Counted from the stretch's first letter, positions 44,230-52,125 are shown. The stretch is 64,000 bases of DNA from Prochlorococcus marinus CUG1438 (GCA_017644325.1 JAEPLS010000001.1:930001-994000); one strand, 5' to 3'. Numbers and translations are program-made. The notes: generated from the sequence alone by a model not told the origin.

Positions 44230-44370
44230 GTGCTTTGTGGTTGTTACGACTATCTTTTCCCATTCAGTAGGAGTAGAAATAATACAGGGGTCAAAAGCTC
44301 TTCATCGACTTTGCGGACAGTGAGGTGCATAAGACTCGAAGAGGGCAAAAAAATGCCCTCTTATTTTTTA
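44230..44370 (+). ncRNA. Candidate attenuator or small RNA with terminator
   Basis: A terminator (GAGGGC, 44341-44346, with GCCCTC, 44355-44360, then TTATTTTTT) ends this stretch. An upstream CTCTTC (44298-44303) can pair with GAAGAG overlapping the terminator's 5' arm, giving mutually exclusive folds. It lies 70-200 bp before the gene at 44439, so it may be either a leader attenuator or a stand-alone RNA. Confidence 0.5.
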
Positions 44371-44438
44371 AGTATTAGCACTCTTGATTTTCATATCTGA
44401 CTGATACTAGATAATAACTAGATCAAAGGAGGTTAATT

Positions 44439-44609
44439 ATGACTTGCGGAAATCCTATCAAACATAAACTTCAAAAAGTAGTTGAAAACTGGCTTGATAT
44501 TTTCTCAGTTGAAAGAAAGCTATCTGATGATCAAATGGAATGTATGCAATTTGGTATTTGTGATTATGCTCCAAGACAAGTTGAGGAAGTGCCCTTTTTC
44601 CATTACTGA
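44439..44609 (+). CDS. 56-residue hypothetical protein
   Basis: MTCGNPIKHKLQKVVENWLD and onward, with three cysteines (TCG, MECMQFGICDY). It has a strong ribosome site (AAAGGAGG 8 bp upstream). Function unknown. Confidence 0.65.
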   Translation: MTCGNPIKHKLQKVVENWLDIFSVERKLSDDQMECMQFGICDYAPRQVEEVPFFHY

Positions 44610-44654
44610 CTACAGTCACGAAAGGACCTGTCAAAATCTGAGTTGTTAAGATGA

Positions 44655-44676
44655 TTGACGGATTTTTAAGGAAAAC
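44655..44676 (+). repeat. 11-bp-period doublet (TTGACGG type)
   Basis: TTGACGGATTT then TTAAGGAAAAC, an imperfect direct repeat with an 11-bp period, 69 bp left of tRNA remnant 1. It is similar to the doublet at 48532. Confidence 0.4.
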
Positions 44677-44744
44677 TATTCCATCATGATTTCCAATAAA
44701 AAAGCGAGTCTGGGAAACTCTCTAGTATGAATGGTTTGTAAGAG

Positions 44745-44790
44745 TCGGGGCGGCAAGATTCAAACCTGCAACCTAGCGCTCCCAAATCAC
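44745..44790 (-). pseudogene. tRNA-Pro(UGG) 3' fragment, copy 1
   Basis: A degenerate 46-bp copy of the 3' half of tRNA-Pro (acceptor 3' strand, T arm, anticodon loop). On its left is the tRNA's terminator hairpin (GAGAGTTTCCCAGACTC type with T-run on the minus strand, about 44698-44722). It probably marks an old integration site. Confidence 0.75.
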
Positions 44791-44826
44791 TAGTTCAGAA
44801 GACTCTAGAATCTATATCTATAATTT

Positions 44827-44840
44827 GAAGCTATAGCTTC
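44827..44840. repeat. Palindromic AGCTATA box near remnant 1
   Basis: GAAGCTATAGCTTC, a perfect palindrome 37 bp right of the tRNA remnant. An AGCTAT box recurs 16-46 bp past the CCCAAA of most other copies. Confidence 0.45.
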
Positions 44841-44895
44841 AGTTATAAGCCTTTTTCTTCTAAAACCTTATGAAATTTTCTAATAATAAATTGAT

Positions 44896-44918
44896 TTTCC
44901 CCAAAATTATCCCTAAAT
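44896..44918 (+). repeat. 11-bp-period doublet (TCCC type)
   Basis: TTTCCCCAAAATTATCCCTAAAT: CCC recurs at an 11-bp period. A related TTTTCCCTAAG occurs at 45704-45714 at the other end of this segment. Confidence 0.35.
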
Positions 44919-45074
44919 TTGACTTAGTACTCCATAAGGTTTTAAAAGTTGGTTTATATAATGGGGCTGTAGCTAAGAAGAAAACCAGTATTTTTAGAAG
45001 TTATTTTTAATTTGGAAAAAACATTTGCATAATTTCTTACAACTGATAATTTTAGTAGGCTTCAATAAGTTCAA

Positions 45075-45290
45075 ATGCAAGATCAAAGAATTGAAAAGTT
45101 AGTGGCTGTTGTAGTAAACATAATTAAGGTGCTGGTAATAATTTATCTAGGCTTCGTAGAAGTATTTGAAATAATCAAGTCACTTCGAAAGTTGTTAGAT
45201 GCTCAATTAGACATTCCTCGAAGATGGGCTTCACAAAATTATTCAATACTAAAAAAACGACTTGCGGAACAAAAAATAGCGGGAGTTTAA
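45075..45290 (+). CDS. Small membrane protein
   Basis: A 71-residue protein with one helix (residues 9-35, LVAVVVNIIKVLVIIYLGFV) and a basic C-terminus. It is the main gene of the 0.95-kb segment between remnants 1 and 2. Confidence 0.6.
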   Translation: MQDQRIEKLVAVVVNIIKVLVIIYLGFVEVFEIIKSLRKLLDAQLDIPRRWASQNYSILKKRLAEQKIAGV

Positions 45291-45311
45291 AAATAATTGC
45301 TATAAATTAAT

Positions 45312-45430
45312 TGAGGCCAAACCTCGTCAGCAAAATCTACATTTGCTGCAAGACATAAATTGATTCTATATAGTTGCGAGTCGATTTAATAACCCTTTCA
45401 GTAGTTGGAATTTCTGGAAGGGTTTCTTGT
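45312..45430 (+). ncRNA. Candidate structured small RNA
   Basis: Three hairpins in about 120 nt: GAGG-CCAAA-CCTC (45313-45325), CAGCAAA...TTTGCTG (45328-45348) and a terminator AACCCTT...AAGGGTT plus TTCTTGTT (45391-45430). There is no good ORF on this strand, and a minus-strand gene starts on the far side. Confidence 0.6.
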
Positions 45431-45432
45431 TA

Positions 45433-45555
45433 CTACTGATATTTATTGAGTAAGCGATTATAAATTACCAACAAAACTATTAGTCCACCTACGCCATAAG
45501 CTGCGTGATATGGGTCGTGATGATTCTGCCAAAGATCTATTAAAAATTCCTTCAA
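45433..45555 (-). CDS. 40-residue membrane peptide
   Basis: Starts at a TTG: MKEFLIDLWQNHHDPYHAAY then a helix GVGGLIVLLVIYNRLLNKYQ. His-rich ahead of the helix. Convergent with the small RNA candidate. Confidence 0.45.
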   Translation of the reverse strand: MKEFLIDLWQNHHDPYHAAYGVGGLIVLLVIYNRLLNKYQ

Positions 45556-45743
45556 AACTTATTAGCTATTGCTCAATGAGGCTAGCAACTAACTCTATCT
45601 ATGTATATAAGGTAGGCTTATATCCTAAAAAATTTAATAAAATTCTATAAAATATAAGGAAAAATGATTTGAAAACCCCTAAAAAGGATGTCATTTTCTA
45701 AGATTTTTCCCTAAGTCAAATTAGATAATTCCTGAAAAGCCAG

Positions 45744-45790
45744 TCGGGGCAACAGGACCTAAACCAACGACCTAGTGCTCCCAAAACGCC
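45744..45790 (-). pseudogene. tRNA-Pro(UGG) 3' fragment, copy 2
   Basis: A degenerate copy (TCGGGGCAACAGGACC...ACGACCTAGTGCTCCCAAAA). It is followed rightward by about 70 bp that resembles the sequence after copy 4, including an AGCTATA box (45821). Confidence 0.75.
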
Positions 45791-45878
45791 GCAAAGGGCT
45801 AGTACAGTAATAGGTTTTCGAGCTATATCTGACTTTTTGCTTGGTTCTGTGAAGTTTGTCATAACAATTAAAGCAATA

Positions 45879-45889
45879 TTTGTCCGCAA
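45879..45889 (+). repeat. Single TTTGTCCGC arm-type unit
   Basis: The sequence around it aligns with the TGTCCAC doublet at 50240 with one 11-bp unit deleted. The right end of the same segment has TTTGTCCGCAATTTGTACG at 48303. Confidence 0.45.
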
Positions 45890-45965
45890 AATATTAGTTA
45901 AGAAAAAATTTGAATAGCATTTTATACAAGATATTGATCTATTTAAATCAATAAAAATTTGAGAT

Positions 45966-46127
45966 ATGGAATATAGTTTTTGGGAATTACGAACAAAAAT
46001 TTTGGAATCATTTGATTACTTCGAATATCTAAATTCAATATCATTTCATCCACCTGTAATGATAATTACTACACTATTATTTTTTTATATAAGAAGAAAA
46101 ATTTTATTAGCTGGCAAAAAAAATTAG
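45966..46127 (+). CDS. 53-residue membrane protein
   Basis: MEYSFWELRTKILESFDYFE and onward with one C-terminal helix (PPVMIITTLLFFYI) and a basic end. Unknown. Confidence 0.5.
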   Translation: MEYSFWELRTKILESFDYFEYLNSISFHPPVMIITTLLFFYIRRKILLAGKKN

Positions 46128-46131
46128 CAAT

Positions 46132-46215
46132 CTATTTGATATTTATATTTTTGAATGAGTCAAAAATTAAATAAACAAAGCAAATAATAAAAACAATCAC
46201 ATATATAGATTCCAT
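46132..46215 (-). CDS. 27-residue membrane peptide
   Basis: MESIYVIVFIICFVYLIFDS then FKNINIK. Its ATG directly follows the stop of the 122-residue gene, consistent with an operon. Confidence 0.4.
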   Translation of the reverse strand: MESIYVIVFIICFVYLIFDSFKNINIK

Positions 46216-46584
46216 TTAATTTATTGTTGTTATTGAACTGCTTAATCCATAAGTGAGAAAAATAAAACTTGCAAAAGTTACTCCTATCATTACTGTTGTA
46301 TAAAGTTTGTTTAGTTTTAAGTTATTGCTTTCAGATGAAAAGTCTGCAATAACAAAACTTTTAATTGAATATTTATCTCTATTTCTGAAATTATTGCTGT
46401 TAACCATACCGCCTAAAATTGGATCTTTAGAAACTGTTATTTCTTGATTGATAACAGAATTTAAACCTTTATCTTCATTGAAGAATCTTGGAAACATGTA
46501 TGTATGCCATAAAGCTATTATTGCCACCCAAAAAACTAAAGTAACTCCTGCAAAACCAAAAAGTAAGAATCTAAAAGTTTCCAT
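46216..46584 (-). CDS. Membrane protein with two helices
   Basis: A 122-residue protein with helices at about 6-29 and 96-118 and a polar middle. Unknown; the first of two minus-strand genes in this element. Confidence 0.65.
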   Translation of the reverse strand: METFRFLLFGFAGVTLVFWVAIIALWHTYMFPRFFNEDKGLNSVINQEITVSKDPILGGMVNSNNFRNRDKYSIKSFVIADFSSESNNLKLNKLYTTVMIGVTFASFIFLTYGLSSSITTIN

Positions 46585-46803
46585 ATTTTTTTTAATTTAT
46601 TAAAATCTACATCAAATAAAATATCTAAATATCGCGACCCAAAAAAATATACTTTAAATAAATCAATTAATCATTTCATGATGTTACTAATGATTAGAGA
46701 CAATGTTATTAAGCTTTTTTCTTTAAATATAAGTTAATGATCAAATCATTTATTTAACTAAAAAAGACAAAATAATAATCAAATTTATTATTACTTTTTA
46801 GAA

Positions 46804-47100
46804 ATGGATTTCAGGATTTTACTTGTTATTGCACCAATAATATTCTCATGGATATTTACAGTCTTTTGGTTAGGTAGGTGGGATGTATTTAGATTAACGC
46901 CACTAGGATTACCAAAGAGGGGAGTAGCTCCTTTTAAAAATTATCAAGTATGGGAAGATTCAGCATTAATTCCTGATAGTGGCAGACCAGCAGAAGGTTA
47001 TCCAGTATTTACTGTAAGAACCGTAGCAGTTAATGCCCTAGGGATTCCAACCGTTTTTTTCCTTGGAGCAATATTGGCAATGCAGTTTAAAACTTATTAA
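46804..47100 (+). CDS. Two-helix membrane protein, weakly PsbY-like
   Basis: 98 residues. The N-terminal [20 protein letters not shown] resembles the start of PsbY (DWRVLVVLLP-type helix), and a second helix is at the C-terminus ([19 protein letters not shown]). The middle is well conserved in style ([20 protein letters not shown]). A photosystem role is possible but unproven. Confidence 0.6.
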   Translation: MDFRILLVIAPIIFSWIFTVFWLGRWDVFRLTPLGLPKRGVAPFKNYQVWEDSALIPDSGRPAEGYPVFTVRTVAVNALGIPTVFFLGAILAMQFKTY

Positions 47101-47108
47101 AAGGAATT

Positions 47109-47297
47109 TTGATGGATATTAGATTTTTAATTGTTGGAGCACCATTTTTAATCGCATTTTTTTATACCTTATTTTGGCTAAGAAAATGGGGTGCTTTTAA
47201 TTCTACGAATAATAATTTGCCAAAAAATATTTCGCTTAAAAATGAATCAATAGAACAAAGTTATATTTTAGAGAATATCTTTTTAACAAAAAATTAG
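47109..47297 (+). CDS. Small membrane protein related to the preceding gene
   Basis: 62 residues: MMDIRFLIVGAPFLIAFFYT then LFWLRKWGAF. The helix aligns with the N-terminus of the 98-residue neighbour 8 bp upstream, so the two probably arose by duplication. Confidence 0.55.
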   Translation: MMDIRFLIVGAPFLIAFFYTLFWLRKWGAFNSTNNNLPKNISLKNESIEQSYILENIFLTKN

Positions 47298-47332
47298 TCA
47301 AATTATTCTTACCCTTTTATTAATACCCTGTC

Positions 47333-47431
47333 ATGATTCCAATAGAACAGTATTTATTTTTTGCAGTTTCTCTTTATGCATTTTTTTATCTTTCAATAAC
47401 TATAGTAAGTACATTAATTAACTTTTCCTAA
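47333..47431 (+). CDS. 32-residue membrane peptide
   Basis: MIPIEQYLFFAVSLYAFFYL then SITIVSTLINFS. One helix. Third of three small plus-strand genes. Confidence 0.5.
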   Translation: MIPIEQYLFFAVSLYAFFYLSITIVSTLINFS

Positions 47432-47513
47432 GCAATAATTACATAAAATATTAAACACATATTTGTATAAAATTAATCTTTCTGTATTTTAAGACTCATT
47501 ATATAACTATATA

Positions 47514-47622
47514 AGTAGATCTTAGGGCAATCTACTAACCGCTAGCTTTGATAAAGCGGTTCGTAATGAGAACCTCCCTTTGACCTCATTTTCTTTTTCG
47601 CAATCTTAGAAAATGAGGTTTA
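47514..47622 (+). ncRNA. Candidate structured small RNA with terminator
   Basis: Three back-to-back hairpins: AGTAGAT...ATCTACT (47514-47536), AACCGCT...AGCGGTT (47537-47561) and a terminator CCTCATTTTCT...AGAAAATGAGG (47583-47619). No ORF. The compact layout is typical of a trans-acting RNA. Confidence 0.65.
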
Positions 47623-47745
47623 AATAATTTTAAAAGTCAGGAATATTTAATTTGATTTTCTATTTATATCCAGTCATTAAATTTTATTCATGATTATGTA
47701 TATTATTTACTTTTTAAAAAAGAGTTTTTTATTTATAAAGAATAT

Positions 47746-47860
47746 GTAGATATTTGGCGAATCTGCAACGGTATAGATTCCGTCTTTATGAACCTAGCCA
47801 ACGAAAATATTCTTAACTACGTTTTAGTTATTTTAGTAGTTAGGAATATTTTTCTTTTAA
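47746..47860 (+). ncRNA. Candidate structured small RNA with terminator
   Basis: CGAATC...GATTCCG (about 47758-47782) then a long terminator stem, AATATTCTTAACTAC (47806-47820) with GTAGTTAGGAATATT (47836-47850), followed by a T-rich run. It may stand alone or act as a leader that ends 24 bp before the gene at 47884. Confidence 0.6.
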
Positions 47861-47883
47861 GGTTAATTTTTTCTTAACAACAA

Positions 47884-48297
47884 ATGATCAATAAATCACA
47901 AAAAGTATCTTCATTAGAAAATATCTACAAGAATTTGGAATTTGGCATGCCAGAGAATAAATCTATTAAAGATTATGCTCTCCCTAATGCGAGACAGTGG
48001 TTAGGTGTAAGATATGTAGCCCTTTGGGTATTACCTATTTATTTAATTGGAAAAATTGCAAAATTGGTAGCTTCCTCTGCATTTATAAAACCATATTCAC
48101 CAATTAATAATGGCCCTTCTTATAAAAGACCAGAAACTTTGTACACCTCTTTAAAAGGTGTTTTTAAAGGAGAAGACCATTTAAGATTTTTTGATCATAG
48201 GTTTATCGCTATTTGGGTATTGCCTATTGCTTTGACTGGAATTGTTTTTGAAGTGCTTTTTATCTCTCCCACTAAGAATACTTTCCCTTTCAATTAA
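47884..48297 (+). CDS. Hypothetical membrane protein
   Basis: A 137-residue protein with two similar hydrophobic segments (RYVALWVLPIYLIGKIAKLV and RFIAIWVLPIALTGIVFEVL). The repeated R-x-x-A-x-WVLPI suggests an internal duplication. Unknown function. Confidence 0.7.
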   Translation: MINKSQKVSSLENIYKNLEFGMPENKSIKDYALPNARQWLGVRYVALWVLPIYLIGKIAKLVASSAFIKPYSPINNGPSYKRPETLYTSLKGVFKGEDHLRFFDHRFIAIWVLPIALTGIVFEVLFISPTKNTFPFN

Positions 48298-48302
48298 GCA
48301 TC

Positions 48303-48322
48303 TTTTGTCCGCAATTTGTACG
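48303..48322 (+). repeat. 11-bp-period doublet (GTCCGC type)
   Basis: TTTGTCCGCAA then TTTGTACGTAT. Right-end partner of the unit at 45879 for the segment between remnants 2 and 3. Confidence 0.55.
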
Positions 48323-48396
48323 TATCCATTGAGGACAAAATTTAAGTAGTAAAAAAGACAGGCTGGGAAACCTGTCTGTGAATTGGATTATTAGAG

Positions 48397-48441
48397 TCGT
48401 GGCGACAGGATTCCAACCTGCGACCTAGGCTCCCAAAGCAC
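48397..48441 (-). pseudogene. tRNA-Pro(UGG) 3' fragment, copy 3
   Basis: A 45-bp fragment with small changes. It keeps a perfect terminator on its 3' side: on the minus strand GACAGG-TTTCCCAG-CCTGTC then six T (about 48353-48377). Confidence 0.85.
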
Positions 48442-48531
48442 TTAACAACCCTAGCAGGGGACTATGTCTACAAGCTATGACTAAATAGTTGCGGGGTATT
48501 GCTTAATTTGACATGACAAACTAAGTGATGA

Positions 48532-48553
48532 TTGACGGCATATTGAGGGTTTT
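48532..48553 (+). repeat. 11-bp-period doublet (TTGACGG type)
   Basis: TTGACGGCATA then TTGAGGGTTTT. Left-end partner of the ACGG doublet at 50011 for the segment between remnants 3 and 4. Confidence 0.5.
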
Positions 48554-48560
48554 TAATTTG

Positions 48561-49928
48561 TTATTTGAACTTGTTACCGCAACTGTTTAAATTCATTTCT
48601 AAGGCGTCTAACCCACCAGGTCTTCTCACTTTAAGTTGTTGCATTATATCAACTATTGAAACAGCAAAATTTAAACCTTCGCTGGAGGTTTTACCAAATG
48701 TATTTACTCCAATAACTTCTCCATTCTCGTTTAAAAGAGGCCCTCCGCTATTACCGGGATTTATTGCAGCATCAGTTTGAATTAATGAAGAGCCACTCAT
48801 AACAATTGAATCAAAGTCACTTCCTGATCTTCTCAAGGCGCTAACAATCCCCCTGGTAACTGTGTTTGACAAACCAAGAGGAGAGCCTAATGCAACCACA
48901 TCTTCTCCTGCCATTGGATAATTTGAATAGCAGATAGGCAAGGCTTTTGGAAGATCAGTGCCCTTAACATCAATGATTGCAAAATCATCTTCTCTACTTA
49001 TATAAGATACTTTTCCTTTATATTGTCTCCCTGAAACAGTATCAATAAGAATTTCTTTATTGGATGCTCCACTAACAACATGCCTATTGGTAAGTATAGT
49101 ACCTTCGTCAGAAATAAAAAAACCAGTTCCTTGCCCACTTCCAGCTCTTACAGTAACCACACTAGGAAGTGAGCTTCCTGCGATTTCTTTAATTGAGGGA
49201 TTCTTTTTTATGTTTTTTATGTTTATGGCAATCTTTGGTAAATCCCATTTTTTAATTGATTTTTTATAAAGAAGAGATAGTTTTTCAACAGTTTTTTCCC
49301 CTATAGGAACAACAGTACGTCTTACTCTTATTGATAAACCATCATAGGTTTTTGCATTTTTGATATCATTCACAAATCTATTAGGAAGCATAAATTTGCC
49401 ATCATCGCCATAGAGAGAATAAGTTTTCCCAGCAAATTTAACTTCCAAAGGGGAAGGTAAATCCCCACCATCTGTTTCATAACCTGCAGTGCAAGCTATA
49501 AGACCACAGCCTGCTTTTAAAGTCCAAATGCCTCTTACATAATCTGATGACCACTTCGTAAAAACGGTGGATTCATATGGATAACTAAATTTATAATTCC
49601 TGTCATAAACAACATACTCAGTAGTCCCATCAAAACCAGATGTAGCTTTGACTATCTGACCATAAGGAACTCTGTTTCTTCTTGGGATTCTGTTCCATAA
49701 TATGTCACTTTCCATTTCAACAACAGAAAGGCCCGTATCAGGATCAATTAGTTCTTTTCTCTTGGGTCGCCCATCTTTATCAACACAATTTTTATGTTTA
49801 CCTCTATGAACTGGAGATTCACAGTTAATTTTCACTGCAAATGCACTTTCTGATAAAGGGGAGAAGGTGGATAGACCAAAGAAGCTCCCAAAAGAAATTA
49901 TCGAGATTATTGAGTTTTTAAAACGCAT
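48561..49928 (-). CDS. Exported HtrA-like trypsin-type serine protease
   Basis: A 455-residue protein with a signal peptide (residues 1-31) and an uncharacterised N-terminal domain of about 200 residues with several Cys. The trypsin-like domain has the triad His in LTNRHVV, Asp in DDFAIIDV and Ser in NPGNSGGPLL. There is no PDZ domain, unlike DegP/HtrA. It is the only gene between remnants 3 and 4 and is therefore the cargo of that element. Confidence 0.9.
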   Translation of the reverse strand: MRFKNSIISIISFGSFFGLSTFSPLSESAFAVKINCESPVHRGKHKNCVDKDGRPKRKELIDPDTGLSVVEMESDILWNRIPRRNRVPYGQIVKATSGFDGTTEYVVYDRNYKFSYPYESTVFTKWSSDYVRGIWTLKAGCGLIACTAGYETDGGDLPSPLEVKFAGKTYSLYGDDGKFMLPNRFVNDIKNAKTYDGLSIRVRRTVVPIGEKTVEKLSLLYKKSIKKWDLPKIAINIKNIKKNPSIKEIAGSSLPSVVTVRAGSGQGTGFFISDEGTILTNRHVVSGASNKEILIDTVSGRQYKGKVSYISREDDFAIIDVKGTDLPKALPICYSNYPMAGEDVVALGSPLGLSNTVTRGIVSALRRSGSDFDSIVMSGSSLIQTDAAINPGNSGGPLLNENGEVIGVNTFGKTSSEGLNFAVSIVDIMQQLKVRRPGGLDALEMNLNSCGNKFK

Positions 49929-50010
49929 TAAAAAAAGACATCGTTGATAAATAATAATTTGATTGTTATATGATTTCCACCATTTTTAAAAATAGTTTTA
50001 AAAAAAATTG

Positions 50011-50032
50011 TTTTAACGGTATTTTTACGGCT
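50011..50032 (+). repeat. 11-bp-period doublet (ACGG type)
   Basis: TTTTAACGGTA then TTTTTACGGCT. Right end of the HtrA-bearing segment. Confidence 0.5.
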
Positions 50033-50104
50033 CTTGCAGTCGTTAGATTTTTCAATAAAAAAACGAGTCTGGGTAACTCGCTAGTATGAATTGTTTTTTA
50101 AGAG

Positions 50105-50150
50105 TCGGGGCGACAGGATTCGAACCTGAGACATTGTGCTCCCAAAGCAC
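50105..50150 (-). pseudogene. tRNA-Pro(UGG) 3' fragment, copy 4
   Basis: Almost exact 3' half. Its terminator is perfect on the minus strand (CGAGT-TACCCAG-ACTCG then seven T, about 50059-50081). An AAGCTATA box is at 50181. Confidence 0.88.
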
Positions 50151-50239
50151 TTAACAGCTCTAGTGCAGCATTAGGTTTTTAAGCTATAGCAAATTTTTTG
50201 CTTAGTTCTGCGTAGTTTGTCTTGTCAAAAAAAGAAGCA

Positions 50240-50261
50240 TATGTCCACTATTTGTCCACTT
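50240..50261 (+). repeat. 11-bp-period doublet (TGTCCAC type)
   Basis: TATGTCCACTA then TTTGTCCACTT. Left end of the segment between remnants 4 and 5; matches 50914 and 52034. Confidence 0.65.
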
Positions 50262-50329
50262 TCTTGAGAAGTAGAAGCCCTAGCACTCTTTACTTTAATA
50301 ATAAATGGGAATTGAAGTCTTTTCATTTG

Positions 50330-50635
50330 TTAATCACAACAATCTTCCTTTGTTAATGAAGCGGTCCAAGAGGATTCCTTCATTGTTGATAAGTCAACTC
50401 TATGAGTTGCCATCCAGTCACCATTTGCTTCCACAAACTTTTGAACATTCCCATCTGGAGCTTGATGAATAACAATTATTCTTTGAGGATCATCCTTGCT
50501 TACTCCTCTGAAAAGCGGCTTAATATCAAATTCTGAATGCCTTTTATCTGCTTCTGCACTATCAAATATTGCAGCCCATTCATCGAAAGTGCTTTCAATT
50601 TTAAAAGTAAACACGGAGGTAACTGAACAAGACAT
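50330..50635 (-). CDS. DUF3764-family protein
   Basis: A 101-residue protein (TFKIESTFDEWAAIFDSAEA, DIKPLFRGVSKDDPQRIIVI), a clear DUF3764 member and paralogue of the core-region protein at 27425. It ends with a CC-containing tail (KEDCCD). Its role is unknown. Confidence 0.82.
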   Translation of the reverse strand: MSCSVTSVFTFKIESTFDEWAAIFDSAEADKRHSEFDIKPLFRGVSKDDPQRIIVIHQAPDGNVQKFVEANGDWMATHRVDLSTMKESSWTASLTKEDCCD

Positions 50636-50681
50636 AAAATAAGGAGCTTATTCCTCTTATTTTAAATCAACTATCAATCAA

Positions 50682-50804
50682 TTAATAATTAATTAATTTT
50701 TTTTTCCCATCTCTAGTCTCTACTCTATTTATTCTTAACCCAATAAACAAAGCCCATATAAGTGCAAAGACAATTGGTAAGAAAATGATTGCAAGTTTTA
50801 TCAT
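50682..50804 (-). CDS. 40-residue membrane peptide, PsbY-like
   Basis: MIKLAIIFLPIVFALIWALF then IGLRINRVETRDGKKKLINY. The L-P-x6-W-A-x-F arrangement resembles PsbY of PSII. Short, so only a tentative match. Confidence 0.5.
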   Translation of the reverse strand: MIKLAIIFLPIVFALIWALFIGLRINRVETRDGKKKLINY

Positions 50805-50913
50805 TTTTTTAATCCTGTTATTTGCTAAAAATAATAACCTCTAAATGAATAACAAAATATAGGTACTTTATCTAAAAAAAGTAGGGTCGAGTTTAGATCT
50901 ACTGTTAATCAAA

Positions 50914-50935
50914 TTTGTCCACTATCTGTCCACTT
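50914..50935 (+). repeat. 11-bp-period doublet (TGTCCAC type), internal
   Basis: TTTGTCCACTA then TCTGTCCACTT. It lies inside the segment without a tRNA remnant and may mark a former boundary between two elements. Confidence 0.55.
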
Positions 50936-50947
50936 CGAAAAATTTAT

Positions 50948-51940
50948 CTAGCATCTCCATTGTCTTGCATTTACACCGGCTTGTTTGTTTCCTAACTTTC
51001 TGGAAACTTTCCAATCTTTACATGCTTTTTTCCAATCCTTTGTTATCCAACTGTAGGCATTACCTCTATACAAATGAAGTTCCGCAAGTGTGATCATATC
51101 AAAATCCCTTTCGATTTCGTATTTTTCAGATTCTTCTTGGCTTGGAGCGATAGCGATTGCATTTGTGTAATGATTTATCGAATCTTTTAAATATTGCTTA
51201 GCAGCAATTCGGTCACCATTTTTTTTGTAAGAAGTATATAAAATGTCAAAATTAGCATCGCCTAGATAGGAGTGTGCTTCATATGTAACACCTAATGGGA
51301 ATAATCTTTTTATTATTAAATTCTTTTCAGGGTTTTTATCTGAAATTACTTGTTCAAAACTTGTTATTGAACTTTTAGCATTGCTAATAGCTAAATCATT
51401 TTTATTTTTATCTAATAATACGTAAGCATAATCAAGAAGTATATTCCCTCTCGCGAGATTCACATAGGTATCTTGTGGAGATAATTTATAAGCTTTCTCA
51501 ATATCTTTTTTTGCTTGTGAGGCGTTCCCTAATTCCCAGTACAAGTGATCTGCTCTAAGAGCATAAGCCATGGCATACTGATCATCTATTTCGATAGCTT
51601 TATTGAAATCTTCCATTGCCTTTTCATTCTCCATCAAGTCGTAGCTATAAATGATTCCTCTAGCTAAATAAGCCTCTTTGGATGAATTATTATCTTTAAT
51701 AAATGAATTAATCTTTTTCATTGCAGAAGATGTGTCACCTGCTTCAAAGAAAATTAAAGCCTCATCATATTTAGAACTTACCCGTGAACTATTTTTATTG
51801 GTTTGACCAGACATAGTTTTCACGCAACCCTCAAAGTCAGTTGCTTTAATACATATTTCAGCAACTTTAGGATCAATATTTGCCTGAATTGCAGTAGGTA
51901 AAGCAAAAAATGATAAAAGTGCAACAGTAAATTTTTTCAC
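50948..51940 (-). CDS. Exported TPR protein
   Basis: 330 residues: a signal peptide (residues 1-20), Cys-containing EICIKATDFEGCVKTM, then TPR units (EAYLARGIIYSYDLMENEKA and AYALRADHLYWELGNASQAK) and a Cys-containing end (KACKDWKVSRKLG). Probably a periplasmic scaffold. Confidence 0.85.
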   Translation of the reverse strand: MKKFTVALLSFFALPTAIQANIDPKVAEICIKATDFEGCVKTMSGQTNKNSSRVSSKYDEALIFFEAGDTSSAMKKINSFIKDNNSSKEAYLARGIIYSYDLMENEKAMEDFNKAIEIDDQYAMAYALRADHLYWELGNASQAKKDIEKAYKLSPQDTYVNLARGNILLDYAYVLLDKNKNDLAISNAKSSITSFEQVISDKNPEKNLIIKRLFPLGVTYEAHSYLGDANFDILYTSYKKNGDRIAAKQYLKDSINHYTNAIAIAPSQEESEKYEIERDFDMITLAELHLYRGNAYSWITKDWKKACKDWKVSRKLGNKQAGVNARQWRC

Positions 51941-52033
51941 AAATAAAAAACTGAATATTTTGAATTATAAATTACATGTCAATTTTAATTAAAGAAGCAT
52001 GAAGAACTAAGAAATACTGCGAAAAACTACGCA

Positions 52034-52055
52034 TCTGTTCACTATCTGTCCACTT
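52034..52055 (+). repeat. 11-bp-period doublet (TGTCCAC type)
   Basis: TCTGTTCACTA then TCTGTCCACTT. Right end of the segment, directly left of the terminator of remnant 5. Confidence 0.6.
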
Positions 52056-52125
52056 TGGGCGTGGACAAATATTTCCAATAAAAAAGCAAGTCTGGGTAAC
52101 TCTCTAGTATGACTTGGTTTTGATT

